From Chryseobacterium sp. 7 (GTDB taxonomy: Bacteria > Bacteroidota > Bacteroidia > Flavobacteriales > Weeksellaceae): 64,000 nucleotides of DNA. Positions within the stretch are counted from its first letter, which is position 1; each line of letters opens with the position of its first letter. The stretch lies in assembly GCF_003663845.1 (NCBI RefSeq), contig NZ_RCCA01000001.1, positions 1,736,001-1,800,000 of the forward strand. The letters are read 5' to 3'. The position numbers and the translations under genes are program-made. Positions 8,584 to 17,219 of the stretch are shown here, piece by piece. The notes under the pieces are model-generated. The model worked only from the letters and a program-made list of their open reading frames with translations. It did not search any database and was not told the DNA's origin.

Positions 8584-10168
8584 AAGACAAATGCCATATT
8601 TTAAAAAATGGGCTCCGGAATGGCTGGTGAAGATTATTCTTTTTTCAATGACACTTCCGGGAATCATCATCTTTTTTCTTCCCTTGGCGAATGTAAATGC
8701 GGCAGCGGGATATTATGGATGTGAACCGGCTGATATTCAGTTTTCTGTAGCATTGTTTTATGCAGGATATGTAGGGTTTTACAGTCTGGAAAGAAGGTTT
8801 TTCAGCTTTCTGGCCGCCAAAGAATACTTTCTTCTTTTCACCACATTGCAGATTCTGGCTTGTTTGATCTGTTATTTCACCCGTGAAGTGTATATCCTGT
8901 TTCCGGTTCGTTTTGTACAGGGAATGCTGTTTGCAGGAAATGTGAACCTTTCACTTACCCTTATTTTTACAAGGTTGAGCAGTGAAAGAGGAAGGGAGAT
9001 CAGTTTTTCTGTGTTCTTCGGAATCTTGCTCTGTGCTTTGCCATTCAATAACCTGATTACCGCAGATCTCATAGATTCCTATAATTTTAATATTGTTTAT
9101 AAAACCGCCATATTCTCTTACCTTCCGGGACTTATTTTCCTGACTCTTGCGATGAGCAATTACAGAACACATGCAAGGTTTCATCTCTATAAACTTGATT
9201 GGCAGAGTTTCGGACTGTTCAGTACCATATTGGTTCTGATAGGGTATATTACCATTTTTGGTCAGGAATATTATTGGCTGGAAGATCAGCGGATTCTGGG
9301 AAGTGTAATCGGTATTGTGGTTTTGACAGGAATATCCATATTCCGCCAGCAGGCTATTAAAAGACCCTATATTGACCTGCGGGTTTTCAGATACCGAAAC
9401 TTTAAAGTGGGTTTACTGATTCTTTTTGTAATGTATATCTGCAGGTTTGCATCAGGGATTGTCAATACTTACTTTACTGCGGAACTGCATTTAGATCCGT
9501 TTCATATTTCTCATATCAATATTTTTAATCTGGCAGGGTTGGTTACTGGAGTCATTATTGCGTGCTGTATGGTTTTGCAAAAGAAAAATATACGGTTTAT
9601 TTGGGTTCCTGGCTTTCTGATGCTTTTGATCTTTCATGGATTAATGTATTATTCTTTTGATGTTCAGGCAAATGAGTTTAATTATTACATTCCATTATTC
9701 CTTCAGGGATTGGGAGTGGGATTGATTATGGTTCCTACCATTATTTTTATTATTTCGTCCGTTCCTGCTACAATTGGTCCTTCTGCTGCGGCAACGGCTT
9801 TAGCAATCCGGTATCTTGGATTTTGTGTAAGCATCGCTCTGATCAACTTTTTTGAACTGTTTGAAAAAAGCCGTCATTATAATGCTTTTCAGGATCATTT
9901 AAGTGCTCTGGATCCTGCTGTCAAAATTTTTCTTCACCAGCAGACGGCTAAACTTGTTGCGGGAGGAATGCCCGAAGGTAAGGCTGCAAAAGCGGCTAAT
10001 AAGCTATTGGTCGGAAGAATGAATGTTCAGGATCATGTCCGTTTTGCCATGGATTATTACGAAATGATGGTTTGGCTTCTTGCTGCTTCATTGCTGTTGA
10101 TCTTAATTTTTCCTTATCTGAACCGTACCGCCCTTTATTTGAAATCCCGCAGATTATCACCTGCATAA
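8576..10168 (+). CDS. MFS drug exporter, DHA2 (EmrB-like) family
   Basis: The protein is about 530 residues with roughly 14 hydrophobic segments, the usual size and topology of DHA2 drug:proton antiporters. Possible starts are ATG 8576 (overlapping the adaptor gene by 8 bp) or ATG 8591. As third gene of the operon it is the inner-membrane pump of a TolC/EmrA/EmrB-type exporter, probably controlled by the divergent AraC protein. The substrate cannot be read from sequence; drugs, fatty acids or siderophores are possible. A terminator lies at 10235-10266. Confidence 0.88.
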   Translation: MVKRQMPYFKKWAPEWLVKIILFSMTLPGIIIFFLPLANVNAAAGYYGCEPADIQFSVALFYAGYVGFYSLERRFFSFLAAKEYFLLFTTLQILACLICYFTREVYILFPVRFVQGMLFAGNVNLSLTLIFTRLSSERGREISFSVFFGILLCALPFNNLITADLIDSYNFNIVYKTAIFSYLPGLIFLTLAMSNYRTHARFHLYKLDWQSFGLFSTILVLIGYITIFGQEYYWLEDQRILGSVIGIVVLTGISIFRQQAIKRPYIDLRVFRYRNFKVGLLILFVMYICRFASGIVNTYFTAELHLDPFHISHINIFNLAGLVTGVIIACCMVLQKKNIRFIWVPGFLMLLIFHGLMYYSFDVQANEFNYYIPLFLQGLGVGLIMVPTIIFIISSVPATIGPSAAATALAIRYLGFCVSIALINFFELFEKSRHYNAFQDHLSALDPAVKIFLHQQTAKLVAGGMPEGKAAKAANKLLVGRMNVQDHVRFAMDYYEMMVWLLAASLLLILIFPYLNRTALYLKSRRLSPA

Positions 10169-10234
10169 AGGGATATTTAAATTTTTAATCAACCAAAAAA
10201 TATAGCTTGTTAGCTAGTTTTATAGTAGAGTGCT

Positions 10235-10266
10235 GAGGCTGTCTTATTTACAAGGCAGCCTCTTTT
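10235..10266 (+). terminator. Intrinsic terminator after the MFS operon
   Basis: GAGGCTGTCTT (10235-10245) pairs with AAGGCAGCCTC (10252-10262 region, one G-U), followed by TTTTT. Confidence 0.75.
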
Positions 10267-10312
10267 TGGGTTTGAATCTCTTATTTTGGCCGAAATCGTA
10301 TGTTTTTTGTCA

Positions 10313-10343
10313 TTGCAGACAAAATGCTTTCTCTTTACATTTG
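10313..10343 (+). promoter_or_regulatory. Promoter of the GlxA-type regulator gene
   Basis: TTG (10313-10315), a 20-bp gap, then TACATTTG (10336-10343) matches the Bacteroidota consensus. It lies 20 bp before ATG 10363 and downstream of the longer frame's first codon (10300), so it decides the start. Confidence 0.65.
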
Positions 10344-10362
10344 TATTCATACAGAACGAGAT

Positions 10363-11364
10363 ATGAAGAAAGAAGGACAATCTGCTGGAGTGAAAAACAT
10401 AGTGCTTCTGGCATTGCCACAAGTACAGCTGCTTGATATTGCAGGCCCCTTGGATGTTTTTACAGCTGCCAACCGATTTTTGAGCAGTCATAGTCATGAT
10501 GGTGGTTACCGTGTTTATCTGGTCTCCGGAACTTCGGAGAAGGTCATCTGTTCCAGTTCAGGAATGTCATTGTCTTGCAGCCATAACATTTATGATATTG
10601 ATTTTCCTGTAGATACTTTGCTGGTGGCAGGGACAACCTTGTGTGTATTAGATAAGATCAGCCCCGATCTTTATCATTACCTCCGGAATGTAAAGCCGGA
10701 AGTAAGACGTTTAGGGTCCGTTTGTGTAGGTGCATTTGTTCTGGCCAAAGCAGGTCTGCTGGATGGCAAACAGGTAACAACGCATTGGAAATTTGCAGAT
10801 ACACTGCAGAAATCTTATCCAAAGCTGGAGGTGAATGTCAATCCTTTTTTTATTTGTGACAAACCTGTCTATACTTCAGGAGGCGTTTCTTCGGGGATGG
10901 ATCTTGCACTGGCTCTTTTGGAAGAGGACTTTGGAAAACCGTTGGCCACAGAAGTTGCCCGCCATCTTGTACTGCATTTAAAAAGATCCGGAATACAGTC
11001 ACAGTTTGGAAATGTTCTGCCGGAATATGAAGTAATGTCACCTTTTACAAAAGATGTCCGGGATCTGTTGAAAGATAAGCTGGGTGAAATAATAACAGTA
11101 GAGTATATGGCTGATTCACTGAATATGAGTACCCGCAATTTTTCCAGAGTATTTGTAAAAGAATCAGGAATGACTCCAGGAAAGTTTCTTGAAAAAATGA
11201 GACTTGATCAAGCTAAAAACATGTTGGAATACACCGATATGAGCGTGGATATGATTGCTGATAAATGTGGTTTCAGCAGTTCAGTTTCGCTTCGAAGAAT
11301 ATTTCTTAAAAATATTTCACTTTCTCCGGCACAATACCGGAAAGCATTCAAAACTACAGAATAA
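10363..11364 (+). CDS. GlxA-family regulator (DJ-1/PfpI domain + AraC HTH)
   Basis: The 333-residue protein starts at ATG 10363, supported by the promoter at 10313-10343. The N-terminal DJ-1/PfpI-like domain (about residues 10-195) includes VCVGAFVLAKAGLLDGKQVTTHW, where the nucleophile cysteine is kept. The C-terminal AraC HTH (about 225-330) ends with CGFSSSVSLRRIFLKNISLSPAQYRK. Such proteins sense small metabolites, often nitrogen or aldehyde compounds, through the DJ-1 domain. The next gene is a stand-alone DJ-1/PfpI protein and is its likely target. Confidence 0.88.
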   Translation: MKKEGQSAGVKNIVLLALPQVQLLDIAGPLDVFTAANRFLSSHSHDGGYRVYLVSGTSEKVICSSSGMSLSCSHNIYDIDFPVDTLLVAGTTLCVLDKISPDLYHYLRNVKPEVRRLGSVCVGAFVLAKAGLLDGKQVTTHWKFADTLQKSYPKLEVNVNPFFICDKPVYTSGGVSSGMDLALALLEEDFGKPLATEVARHLVLHLKRSGIQSQFGNVLPEYEVMSPFTKDVRDLLKDKLGEIITVEYMADSLNMSTRNFSRVFVKESGMTPGKFLEKMRLDQAKNMLEYTDMSVDMIADKCGFSSSVSLRRIFLKNISLSPAQYRKAFKTTE

Positions 11365-11469
11365 CTGTTTTTTTCTTATTGATTTAAAATAAAACTGATC
11401 ATCCTCAATGAGCAGTAGGGAAGTCCCATGCCTTTGTTCAAAAATAATAATCTTAAAAATAACAGCATT

Positions 11470-12108
11470 ATGAAACAATTTCAAAACACTAAAACAATGA
11501 ATATCGCATTTTTAATCTATGATCAGGTAGAAGCCCTTGATTTAAATGGTCCTTTGGATGTTTTTGTAAAAGCAAATGTCATCCATCCAAACTCCTGTCA
11601 TTGCTTTACAGTCGGAAAGATAAAAGAGCCTATCTACATGGAAGCCGATACAATGGCCATCATTCCTACTTATGATATCCATACGTGCCCTAAACCGGAT
11701 ATGATTGTTGTTCCAGGAGCCAGTCCGGAGCACATTATGAAGTATATTCAGGATAAAGACTTTCAGGAAACAGTCCTGGAATGGATTAAAACTCATTATG
11801 ATACCGGAACTGCTGTATTTACAATATGTACAGGAAGTATGCTTTTATCCGGAACCTGTATATTGGCCAATAGAGATATTACAACACATAGTATGTTGTT
11901 AGATGCTTTGGAACAGCATAATCCTGAGGCTAACGTAATCAGAAATGTCCGTTATGTGGATCAGGAACAGCTGATAACGACAGCAGGAATTACTGCCGGA
12001 ATTGATGCTGCATTATATCTGGTGGGAAAACATCTTGGCAAGGAAACAATGGATACCATTATCAATATTTTTGAATATCAGAACAGAGAATCTGAAAGCT
12101 TAGCTTAA
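11470..12108 (+). CDS. DJ-1/PfpI family protein (isonitrile hydratase-like)
   Basis: A single DJ-1/PfpI domain with the nucleophile-elbow cysteine in FTICTGSMLLS and the following TTHSMLLDALEQH segment, as in InhA-type isonitrile hydratases. ATG 11470 gives 212 residues; ATG 11497 (MNIAFLIYDQVEALD) is an equally plausible start at the domain edge. It follows the GlxA-type regulator in the same orientation (105-bp gap), implying a regulator/enzyme pair. The substrate is uncertain: isonitrile, glyoxal or a stress-chaperone role. A long perfect hairpin terminator follows. Confidence 0.85.
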   Translation: MKQFQNTKTMNIAFLIYDQVEALDLNGPLDVFVKANVIHPNSCHCFTVGKIKEPIYMEADTMAIIPTYDIHTCPKPDMIVVPGASPEHIMKYIQDKDFQETVLEWIKTHYDTGTAVFTICTGSMLLSGTCILANRDITTHSMLLDALEQHNPEANVIRNVRYVDQEQLITTAGITAGIDAALYLVGKHLGKETMDTIINIFEYQNRESESLA

Positions 12109-12129
12109 AACAGAAAAACAGATTGATTT

Positions 12130-12172
12130 AAAAATTTACGTCAACCGTAAGAATTGACGTAAATTTTATTTT
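12130..12172 (+). terminator. Intrinsic terminator after the DJ-1 gene
   Basis: Perfect 14-bp stem (12131-12144 with 12154-12167) and a T-rich tail. Confidence 0.85.
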
Positions 12173-12291
12173 TAATTGTGTAGCCATTGATTCTGTATTT
12201 TTTATTGAAAAAAATAACAAACGTAATTAATTTATAAACAGGTGTTTGACTTTTTAAGCTCAAATTTTATCATAAAAAAGCCCGGAAAAAT

Positions 12292-12321
12292 TTGGATTTG
12301 ATGAGGGTTTTCCTATCTTTG
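12292..12321 (+). promoter_or_regulatory. Promoter of tRNA-Lys copy 1
   Basis: TTG (12292-12294), a 19-bp gap, then TATCTTTG (12314-12321). The identical -7 box and spacing occur before copy 2. Confidence 0.75.
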
Positions 12322-12364
12322 CAGTCCCTTAAACAAAGGGATTTACTTAAAAAAGTAAGTGGCC

Positions 12365-12437
12365 GACTCGGTAGCTCAGCTGGTAGAGCAATACACTTTT
12401 AATGTATGGGTCCTGGGTTCGAATCCCAGCCGGGTCA
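12365..12437 (+). tRNA. tRNA-Lys (anticodon TTT), copy 1
   Basis: 73 nt; acceptor GACTCGG pairs with CCGGGTC (one G-U). The anticodon loop CTTTTAA sits between ATACA and TGTAT (anticodon 12398-12400), and the T-arm GGTTCGAATCC is present. No CCA is encoded. The nearby terminator is at 12489-12526. Confidence 0.97.
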
Positions 12438-12488
12438 CTATTTGAAAGATGTGAAAATAAAACTTTTCAAAGCATCAAAAAAGTATTA

Positions 12489-12526
12489 AAAAAACCTGCA
12501 AAATTATAATTTGCAGGTTTTTTGTT
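12489..12526 (+). terminator. Intrinsic terminator after tRNA-Lys copy 1
   Basis: AAAACCTGCAAA pairs with TTTGCAGGTTTT around a short AT loop, ending in a T run. Confidence 0.85.
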
Positions 12527-12628
12527 TATAGTTTTTACTATAATGCTTCAAAAATGGCCGATTAATATAGTTGAATTGACGGACCATCTTGATTTTACTC
12601 GTTCTCAATTGAAATTCAAGAATATCTT

Positions 12629-12790
12629 TTATTCTTCGTTTTTCGGTTTAAAATTTTTCCCAACTCCCTGACGGAGAAATGTAATTTTTCCCTGTACTTT
12701 TTTTGCTTTTTCAAGGACTTCCAGTGCTTTTACTCGTTCGTTAACTTTGCCAGCATGGGTTATATTGTCCTGACGTTCATTTTTTTTCAT
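12629..12790 (-). CDS. Small basic protein (53 aa), function unknown
   Basis: A short frame from ATG 12790 to TAA 12629 encodes 53 residues starting MKKNERQDNITHAGKVNERV. It is charged and helical, rich in Lys and Glu, with no hydrophobic segment. It lies on the strand opposite the two flanking tRNAs. No promoter with a perfect TAnnTTTG box was found. It could be a real small protein or a chance frame; the balanced amino-acid content is better than expected for AT-rich non-coding DNA. Confidence 0.5.
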   Translation of the reverse strand: MKKNERQDNITHAGKVNERVKALEVLEKAKKVQGKITFLRQGVGKNFKPKNEE

Positions 12791-13032
12791 GTCTTAATAT
12801 AGTGAATTTATTTGAAAAAAACAAATTATTGCTCTGAAAATTAATATAAAAAAATTTAAGGAAAGAAAATTTTTGTCTGGTAGAGATGATTTTAAGTAAT
12901 AAGAGTAGGGGTTTGTATTCATTTTTACAATATTCAAAATCCAAATCACTGAGCTTGCTCCAATGTGAAAAATTTTTCTCTCTGATTTTGTAAAAGTTAG
13001 GGTTTTCCAGATTGTAAAATCTCAGTAAACTA

Positions 13033-13062
13033 TTGTAAATAAAGAAAAAGTTTCTATCTTTG
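13033..13062 (+). promoter_or_regulatory. Promoter of tRNA-Lys copy 2
   Basis: TTG (13033-13035), a 19-bp gap, then TATCTTTG (13055-13062). The gap sequence differs from copy 1 but the spacing is the same. Confidence 0.75.
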
Positions 13063-13105
13063 CAGTCCCTTAAACAAAGGGATTTACTTGAAAAAGTAAG
13101 CGGCC

Positions 13106-13178
13106 GACTCGGTAGCTCAGCTGGTAGAGCAATACACTTTTAATGTATGGGTCCTGGGTTCGAATCCCAGCCGGGTCA
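13106..13178 (+). tRNA. tRNA-Lys (anticodon TTT), copy 2
   Basis: The same 73-nt sequence as copy 1 with the same cloverleaf. It is followed at once by the terminator hairpin at 13180-13213. No CCA is encoded. Confidence 0.97.
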
Positions 13179-13179
13179 C

Positions 13180-13213
13180 AAAAAGCTTCAACATCTGTTG
13201 AAGCTTTTTTTAT
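13180..13213 (+). terminator. Intrinsic terminator after tRNA-Lys copy 2
   Basis: Perfect 14-bp stem (13180-13193 with 13196-13209) with a T run; it may also serve the convergent acetyltransferase gene. Confidence 0.88.
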
Positions 13214-13229
13214 TGTATTTTATCCGCTT

Positions 13230-13715
13230 TTATTCAGTCATGTATTTCATCATGATGAATTTATTCAGCTCTTCGTGAGAAGGATTTTTTATTTCTTCAA
13301 ATCCTGCCTTTTTGTACAATTTGTAAGCCTTTTCATTTCCAGGAGTAACTTCCAGATGAATTTCAATGCCAGGAAATTGTTGATGGGCTTCGTCAATAAC
13401 AGCTTCAATGAGCTTCAAGCCAATATTTTGCCCCTGATATTCTTTTTTTACATACATCTGATAAATAGCTCCTATAGTATTTTTCTCTTTCACAAAGGCA
13501 CAAATTCCAATAAGCTTTTTATTATCAAAGGCTCCTAATACAAATCTTTCGGCGGTTTGCTGCTCAATATCATTTTCCATTCGGAATTTGTCAATTTTTA
13601 AAGCTTCCTGATAATGGGTTCCAAATGATTCAGGAAATTTTTCCAGACTTTCCAGCCGGATAGTTCTATATATTTTACTTTCTTCAGGAAAAATTTTCCT
13701 ATAATTAATATTCAT
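13230..13715 (-). CDS. GNAT-family N-acetyltransferase
   Basis: The 161-residue protein has a GNAT fold. The acetyl-CoA loop is in QMYVKKEYQGQNIGLKLIEAVIDEA (about residues 93-115), where QGQNIG is the expected Q/RxxGxG/A-type motif. A C-terminal AYKLYKKAGFEE motif is typical of the family. It transfers acetyl groups from acetyl-CoA to an amine; the substrate cannot be inferred. It stands alone, convergent with tRNA-Lys copy 2. Confidence 0.9.
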   Translation of the reverse strand: MNINYRKIFPEESKIYRTIRLESLEKFPESFGTHYQEALKIDKFRMENDIEQQTAERFVLGAFDNKKLIGICAFVKEKNTIGAIYQMYVKKEYQGQNIGLKLIEAVIDEAHQQFPGIEIHLEVTPGNEKAYKLYKKAGFEEIKNPSHEELNKFIMMKYMTE

Positions 13716-14137
13716 GATGTATTACTAATTTATTCTTTTTATTAATTTTTAGATTAAAATGTTAGAATTATTTTCACTATAAATTTAGTATATAGGATTT
13801 GTTTAGTTGAAATAATTGGTAAGAATTTTTAGTACTTAAAATATTTGTAACAAATTTCATTTCAGATAGTCTTATTATAAACAAAACATTCATTTTTTTG
13901 ATCGGAAAATCCTGCATAAAACATTCCGGAATAATAAAAAGTGCCTGTTTAAGGGGGAATCGTATTACTTTATTTAAATGTTATATTTTTGCAAAATAAA
14001 CTGCTTATTTCATAATAAGCATGATATATTATGTATATTTATAACACATATTGGGGAAAAATAATAGAATAACAGTAGAAAATTCTAAGCATATTTCAAT
14101 GAAGTATGCTTAGAATATATAGGGAAAAGCTGTGGTG
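13716..14137 (+). promoter_or_regulatory. Leader region of the first TPR-HTH gene, with a 12-bp inverted repeat
   Basis: This AT-rich stretch holds no gene. A TATTTTTG (-7-like) box lies at 13984-13991. A perfect inverted repeat, ATTCTAAGCATA (14082-14093) and its inverse (14105-14116) with an 11-base loop, ends 21 bp before the ATG. It could be an operator or an mRNA hairpin hiding the start region. A weaker CTTAG/CTAAG pair sits before the paralogous gene at 15723-15740. Confidence 0.5.
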
Positions 14138-15628
14138 ATGAGAGAAAAAAATTGGATCGATTTTAAGGATAAAAAGAAACGCATCAGGAAAATAATAGTC
14201 TGTACAATCTGTATGGGATTATTTTTCGGTATGCTTTCCTGCAGCCAGAATTCTCATGATAAAGAAAAAGAAAAAGAGAATTTCGATGTTTCTTTGTTAA
14301 CCCAAAGTTCTGATCTTCAGTTATCCGGTGAATATGAAGCTTTCGTCCGCCTCAATATTGCATTCCTGAAAAAGGCTGCTAAAATGAAGTATAGAGAAGG
14401 AAAAGGGCTGTGTTACCTGAATATGGCCGGAGTGAATGTTTCGGCAGGAAACTACGAAAAAGCCCGTTGTTTTTTCAATAAAGCAGAAAAAGATCTGGAA
14501 CATTCGGACAATGCCTATCATAAAGCTACCTTCTATGATGATTACAGCCTGTATTATTCGCATCTTAAACTCAATGACAAGGCTTTAGAATGCAATAATA
14601 AAGCATTTCAGTTTTTAAAACAGGCAAAAAAATCAAAACTTGCTCAGAGGCTTCTTCCAAGACTTTATGTAAACCGAGGAATTTATTATGCCTGGAAAGG
14701 ATGGATGGGAACTTCTTTAAAATGTTTTAAGAAGGGAAATACGCTGGAAAACTCAGCCTATACGAACTGTATGGTGGCACAATACTATTTATTTAACCAT
14801 AAGCCCGATTCTGCCGGAATATACATCGCGAAAGCAGATGAAAAAATGGTAAACCAAAAAACAACAGATGTAGAATCTCTCTGGGTGTACTATACCATGG
14901 GATATTATTATAACGAGGTTGATAATCGTGATGAAGCAGAAAAAGCCCTTAAAAAAGCGCTTGAAATTAATATTAAAACAAGACATACCTATTCTTCACA
15001 TATAAAAGACGTCTACAAAGCATTGGCAGAGCTGTATAAGAAGAAAAATGACGGTGGGAAGGCTTACTTTTATCTGAAGAAATATATGGAAGAAGAAGGA
15101 AAGTCTGATGCTGAACGATTTGCCACCATGAATAAAGCTACCGAAGATTTTATTTTGGAAGTCAAGCAGGAATCTGACTGGCATAAGAATGATCTTCCAT
15201 TATTTATTGCCCTATCCATAACGGTTCTTACTGTTTCAGGTATATATGTCCGAAAGATGATCAATAGATTGAAACAGAAGAAAAATACGCTGAAAGAGCA
15301 GACTGATGCATTGAAAAACCGTGTTCAGACGAAGCAGCTGGAAGAAATTACAGACCTTGCCAAACGAAATGATTCTTCTTTTCTATTAAAATTTAAAGAG
15401 CTGTATCCCGAATTTATAAAAGCACTTCTGGAGATCAATCCCGATCTTGAAAATTCTGAACTTACATTCTGCGCTATGCTGAAACTGCGTTTTTCATCCA
15501 AAGAAATTGCAGACTATACTTTTGTACAGCACAGATCTGTTCAGCAGAAGAAATACAGGATCAGAAAAAGACTGAATATTCCCGGAGAAACAGATATTTA
15601 TGACTTTTTTGAAAATTTAACCGAATAA
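14138..15628 (+). CDS. TPR protein with membrane helix and C-terminal LuxR-like HTH (paralog 1)
   Basis: The 496-residue protein has an N-terminal hydrophobic stretch ending in LSCS (possible lipobox or membrane anchor) and several TPR repeats (about residues 60-320). A membrane helix follows (about 350-370), then a basic coiled coil and a helix-turn-helix near the end (SSKEIADYTFVQHRSVQQKKYRIRK shortened). The layout puts TPRs outside the inner membrane and the HTH inside, so it could act as a one-component transmembrane regulator. GTG codons precede ATG 14138. A paralog with the same architecture follows. Target genes are unknown; the secreted protease at 17.9 kb is a guess. Confidence 0.82.
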   Translation: MREKNWIDFKDKKKRIRKIIVCTICMGLFFGMLSCSQNSHDKEKEKENFDVSLLTQSSDLQLSGEYEAFVRLNIAFLKKAAKMKYREGKGLCYLNMAGVNVSAGNYEKARCFFNKAEKDLEHSDNAYHKATFYDDYSLYYSHLKLNDKALECNNKAFQFLKQAKKSKLAQRLLPRLYVNRGIYYAWKGWMGTSLKCFKKGNTLENSAYTNCMVAQYYLFNHKPDSAGIYIAKADEKMVNQKTTDVESLWVYYTMGYYYNEVDNRDEAEKALKKALEINIKTRHTYSSHIKDVYKALAELYKKKNDGGKAYFYLKKYMEEEGKSDAERFATMNKATEDFILEVKQESDWHKNDLPLFIALSITVLTVSGIYVRKMINRLKQKKNTLKEQTDALKNRVQTKQLEEITDLAKRNDSSFLLKFKELYPEFIKALLEINPDLENSELTFCAMLKLRFSSKEIADYTFVQHRSVQQKKYRIRKRLNIPGETDIYDFFENLTE

Positions 15629-15794
15629 AGAATCCCATCACAATAAAAGCACTCAGATTCTGTTTTATGAAAAGATTTTATGATTGATCTCAACAGAAAT
15701 AACCATTGAAAATTAAAAAAACCTTAGCATTCATTCTAAGAGATTGCTTTTTAATTATAGTTTATACAGAAATTTAGCTTAAATAAAGAAACGT

Positions 15795-17219
15795 ATGACA
15801 CGTATTTTTCTTGCTTTTTTATTGATCATTTTAGTTTCCTGCCATTCTCATTCAAAAAAGGAGGCTGAACAGAAATTTGATGTTTCTTTGCTGAGACAGA
15901 ATGAGAAATTCAGAATTGCCGGGGAATATGATTCTTTGATTAATCTTAATAAAAGATATTACAAACAGGCCGATAAAATGAATTATGCCGATGGTAAAGC
16001 ATTATGCTATATCAATCTGGCTGAACTTAATATTTCACTAGAAAACTTTCAGAAATCACAAATTCTTTTTGATAACGCAAAAGAAATACTTGATAACTCG
16101 GAAGATAATATCCATAAGGCAAGATTTTATAATGTGTATGGCCGTTTCAATGTAGAGCTCAAAAGAGTAGATAAAGCTTTTCAATATAATAATGAAGCAA
16201 TGGGCTTTATACAGAAAAGTGGTGTTTCAGAACTTAAAAATGATTTACTTTTTAGTATTTATTTCAGACAGGCTATTTATTTTATCCAAAAAAAGAACTA
16301 CGAGAAAGCACTAGAATATTTCCATAAAGCAAAAAAATTAGATAATTCAGGTTTAACGGATTGCGCCATAGGAGATTATGTCTATATGCATAAAGATAAA
16401 GATTCGGCTTATAAATATGTAACGGTTGCTTATAATAAAGCCAATGCAAGAGGGAAAGAAGATGGGATTGCTTTGTATGCCAATACCATTATGGGCGAGT
16501 ATTATCTTACCTATAAAGAATATGGCAAAGCTGAAGAGGCTCTTAAAAAGGCCCTGAAAATCAATGAGAAAACAAAACGCGTCTATGCTTATTATGGTAA
16601 GTATATCTATAACGATCTCAGGGTATTATATGAACGTACAGGTGATAAAGAAAAAGCATACCTTTATCTGAAAGCATATACCGATGCTTATTATAAAACC
16701 AATAGTTCTTTACTGGCCACTATTAATCAGGATATGGAAGCCTTTATTACAGGTGCTCAAAAAGATGCAGATGAGCATAAAAGTAAAATATACTGGATTG
16801 TCCTTTTATCACTGGCAGGTCTTTCTTTATTAGGGTTATATGCGTGGAGAATTATCCGTGCTTTGGGGAAAAGAAAAAAGGTGCTTACCTTGGAAGCCGA
16901 AGATCTGAAAATAAGGATGAATGACAACAAGCAGGAAGAGATCATAGAGCTGGGTAAAAAGAATGATCCCGAATTTCTGGATCGTTTTAAAGAAGCTTAT
17001 CCTGAATTTATAGATCAGCTTCTGACCATTAATCCTGGCCTTGAAAATTCCGAATTGGTTTTTTGTGCCATGCTGAAACTGCATTTTACGTCCAAAGAAA
17101 TTGCAAATTATACTTTGGTTCAGCACAGGAGTGTTCAGCAGAAAAAATACAGAATCAGAAAAAAACTGAATATTCCCAGCGAAACAGACATCTATCTTTT
17201 TTTCGATACGCTGAAATAG
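15795..17219 (+). CDS. TPR protein with membrane helix and C-terminal LuxR-like HTH (paralog 2)
   Basis: The 474-residue protein has a clear lipoprotein signal (FLLIILVSC, Cys about residue 16), TPR repeats (about 40-310), a membrane helix (about 333-352), a short coiled coil and the same HTH with HRSVQQKKYRIRKKLNIP. It aligns with the preceding gene along its whole length, so the two arose by tandem duplication. The 166-bp gap contains a CTTAG/CTAAG pair, so each may be transcribed separately. A lipid-modified N-terminus together with an internal membrane helix is unusual; the signal may simply be an anchor. Confidence 0.82.
   Translation: MTRIFLAFLLIILVSCHSHSKKEAEQKFDVSLLRQNEKFRIAGEYDSLINLNKRYYKQADKMNYADGKALCYINLAELNISLENFQKSQILFDNAKEILDNSEDNIHKARFYNVYGRFNVELKRVDKAFQYNNEAMGFIQKSGVSELKNDLLFSIYFRQAIYFIQKKNYEKALEYFHKAKKLDNSGLTDCAIGDYVYMHKDKDSAYKYVTVAYNKANARGKEDGIALYANTIMGEYYLTYKEYGKAEEALKKALKINEKTKRVYAYYGKYIYNDLRVLYERTGDKEKAYLYLKAYTDAYYKTNSSLLATINQDMEAFITGAQKDADEHKSKIYWIVLLSLAGLSLLGLYAWRIIRALGKRKKVLTLEAEDLKIRMNDNKQEEIIELGKKNDPEFLDRFKEAYPEFIDQLLTINPGLENSELVFCAMLKLHFTSKEIANYTLVQHRSVQQKKYRIRKKLNIPSETDIYLFFDTLK

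Larger units (their letters stand above)
12313..13178 (+). repeat. Duplicated 125-bp tRNA unit (leader + tRNA-Lys), two copies 741 bp apart
   Basis: Copy 1 is 12313-12437 and copy 2 is 13054-13178. Identity starts at the -7 box and runs to the tRNA discriminator base, with only isolated substitutions in the leader. Each leader has two small hairpins: TCCCTT/AAGGGA, and TTACTT paired with AAGTAA (one base differs in copy 2). Flanks differ, so the copied unit is core promoter, leader and tRNA. Confidence 0.85.

Noticed and set aside
11428..11469. The ATG at 11428 as start of the DJ-1 protein
   Set aside because: It adds an Asn/Lys-rich tail absent from the fold; ATG 11470 or 11497 fits the domain edge better.
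13143..13538. A long plus-strand frame from tRNA-Lys copy 2 into the acetyltransferase region
   Set aside because: It begins inside the tRNA and is the opposite strand of the GNAT gene, whose motifs are clear.
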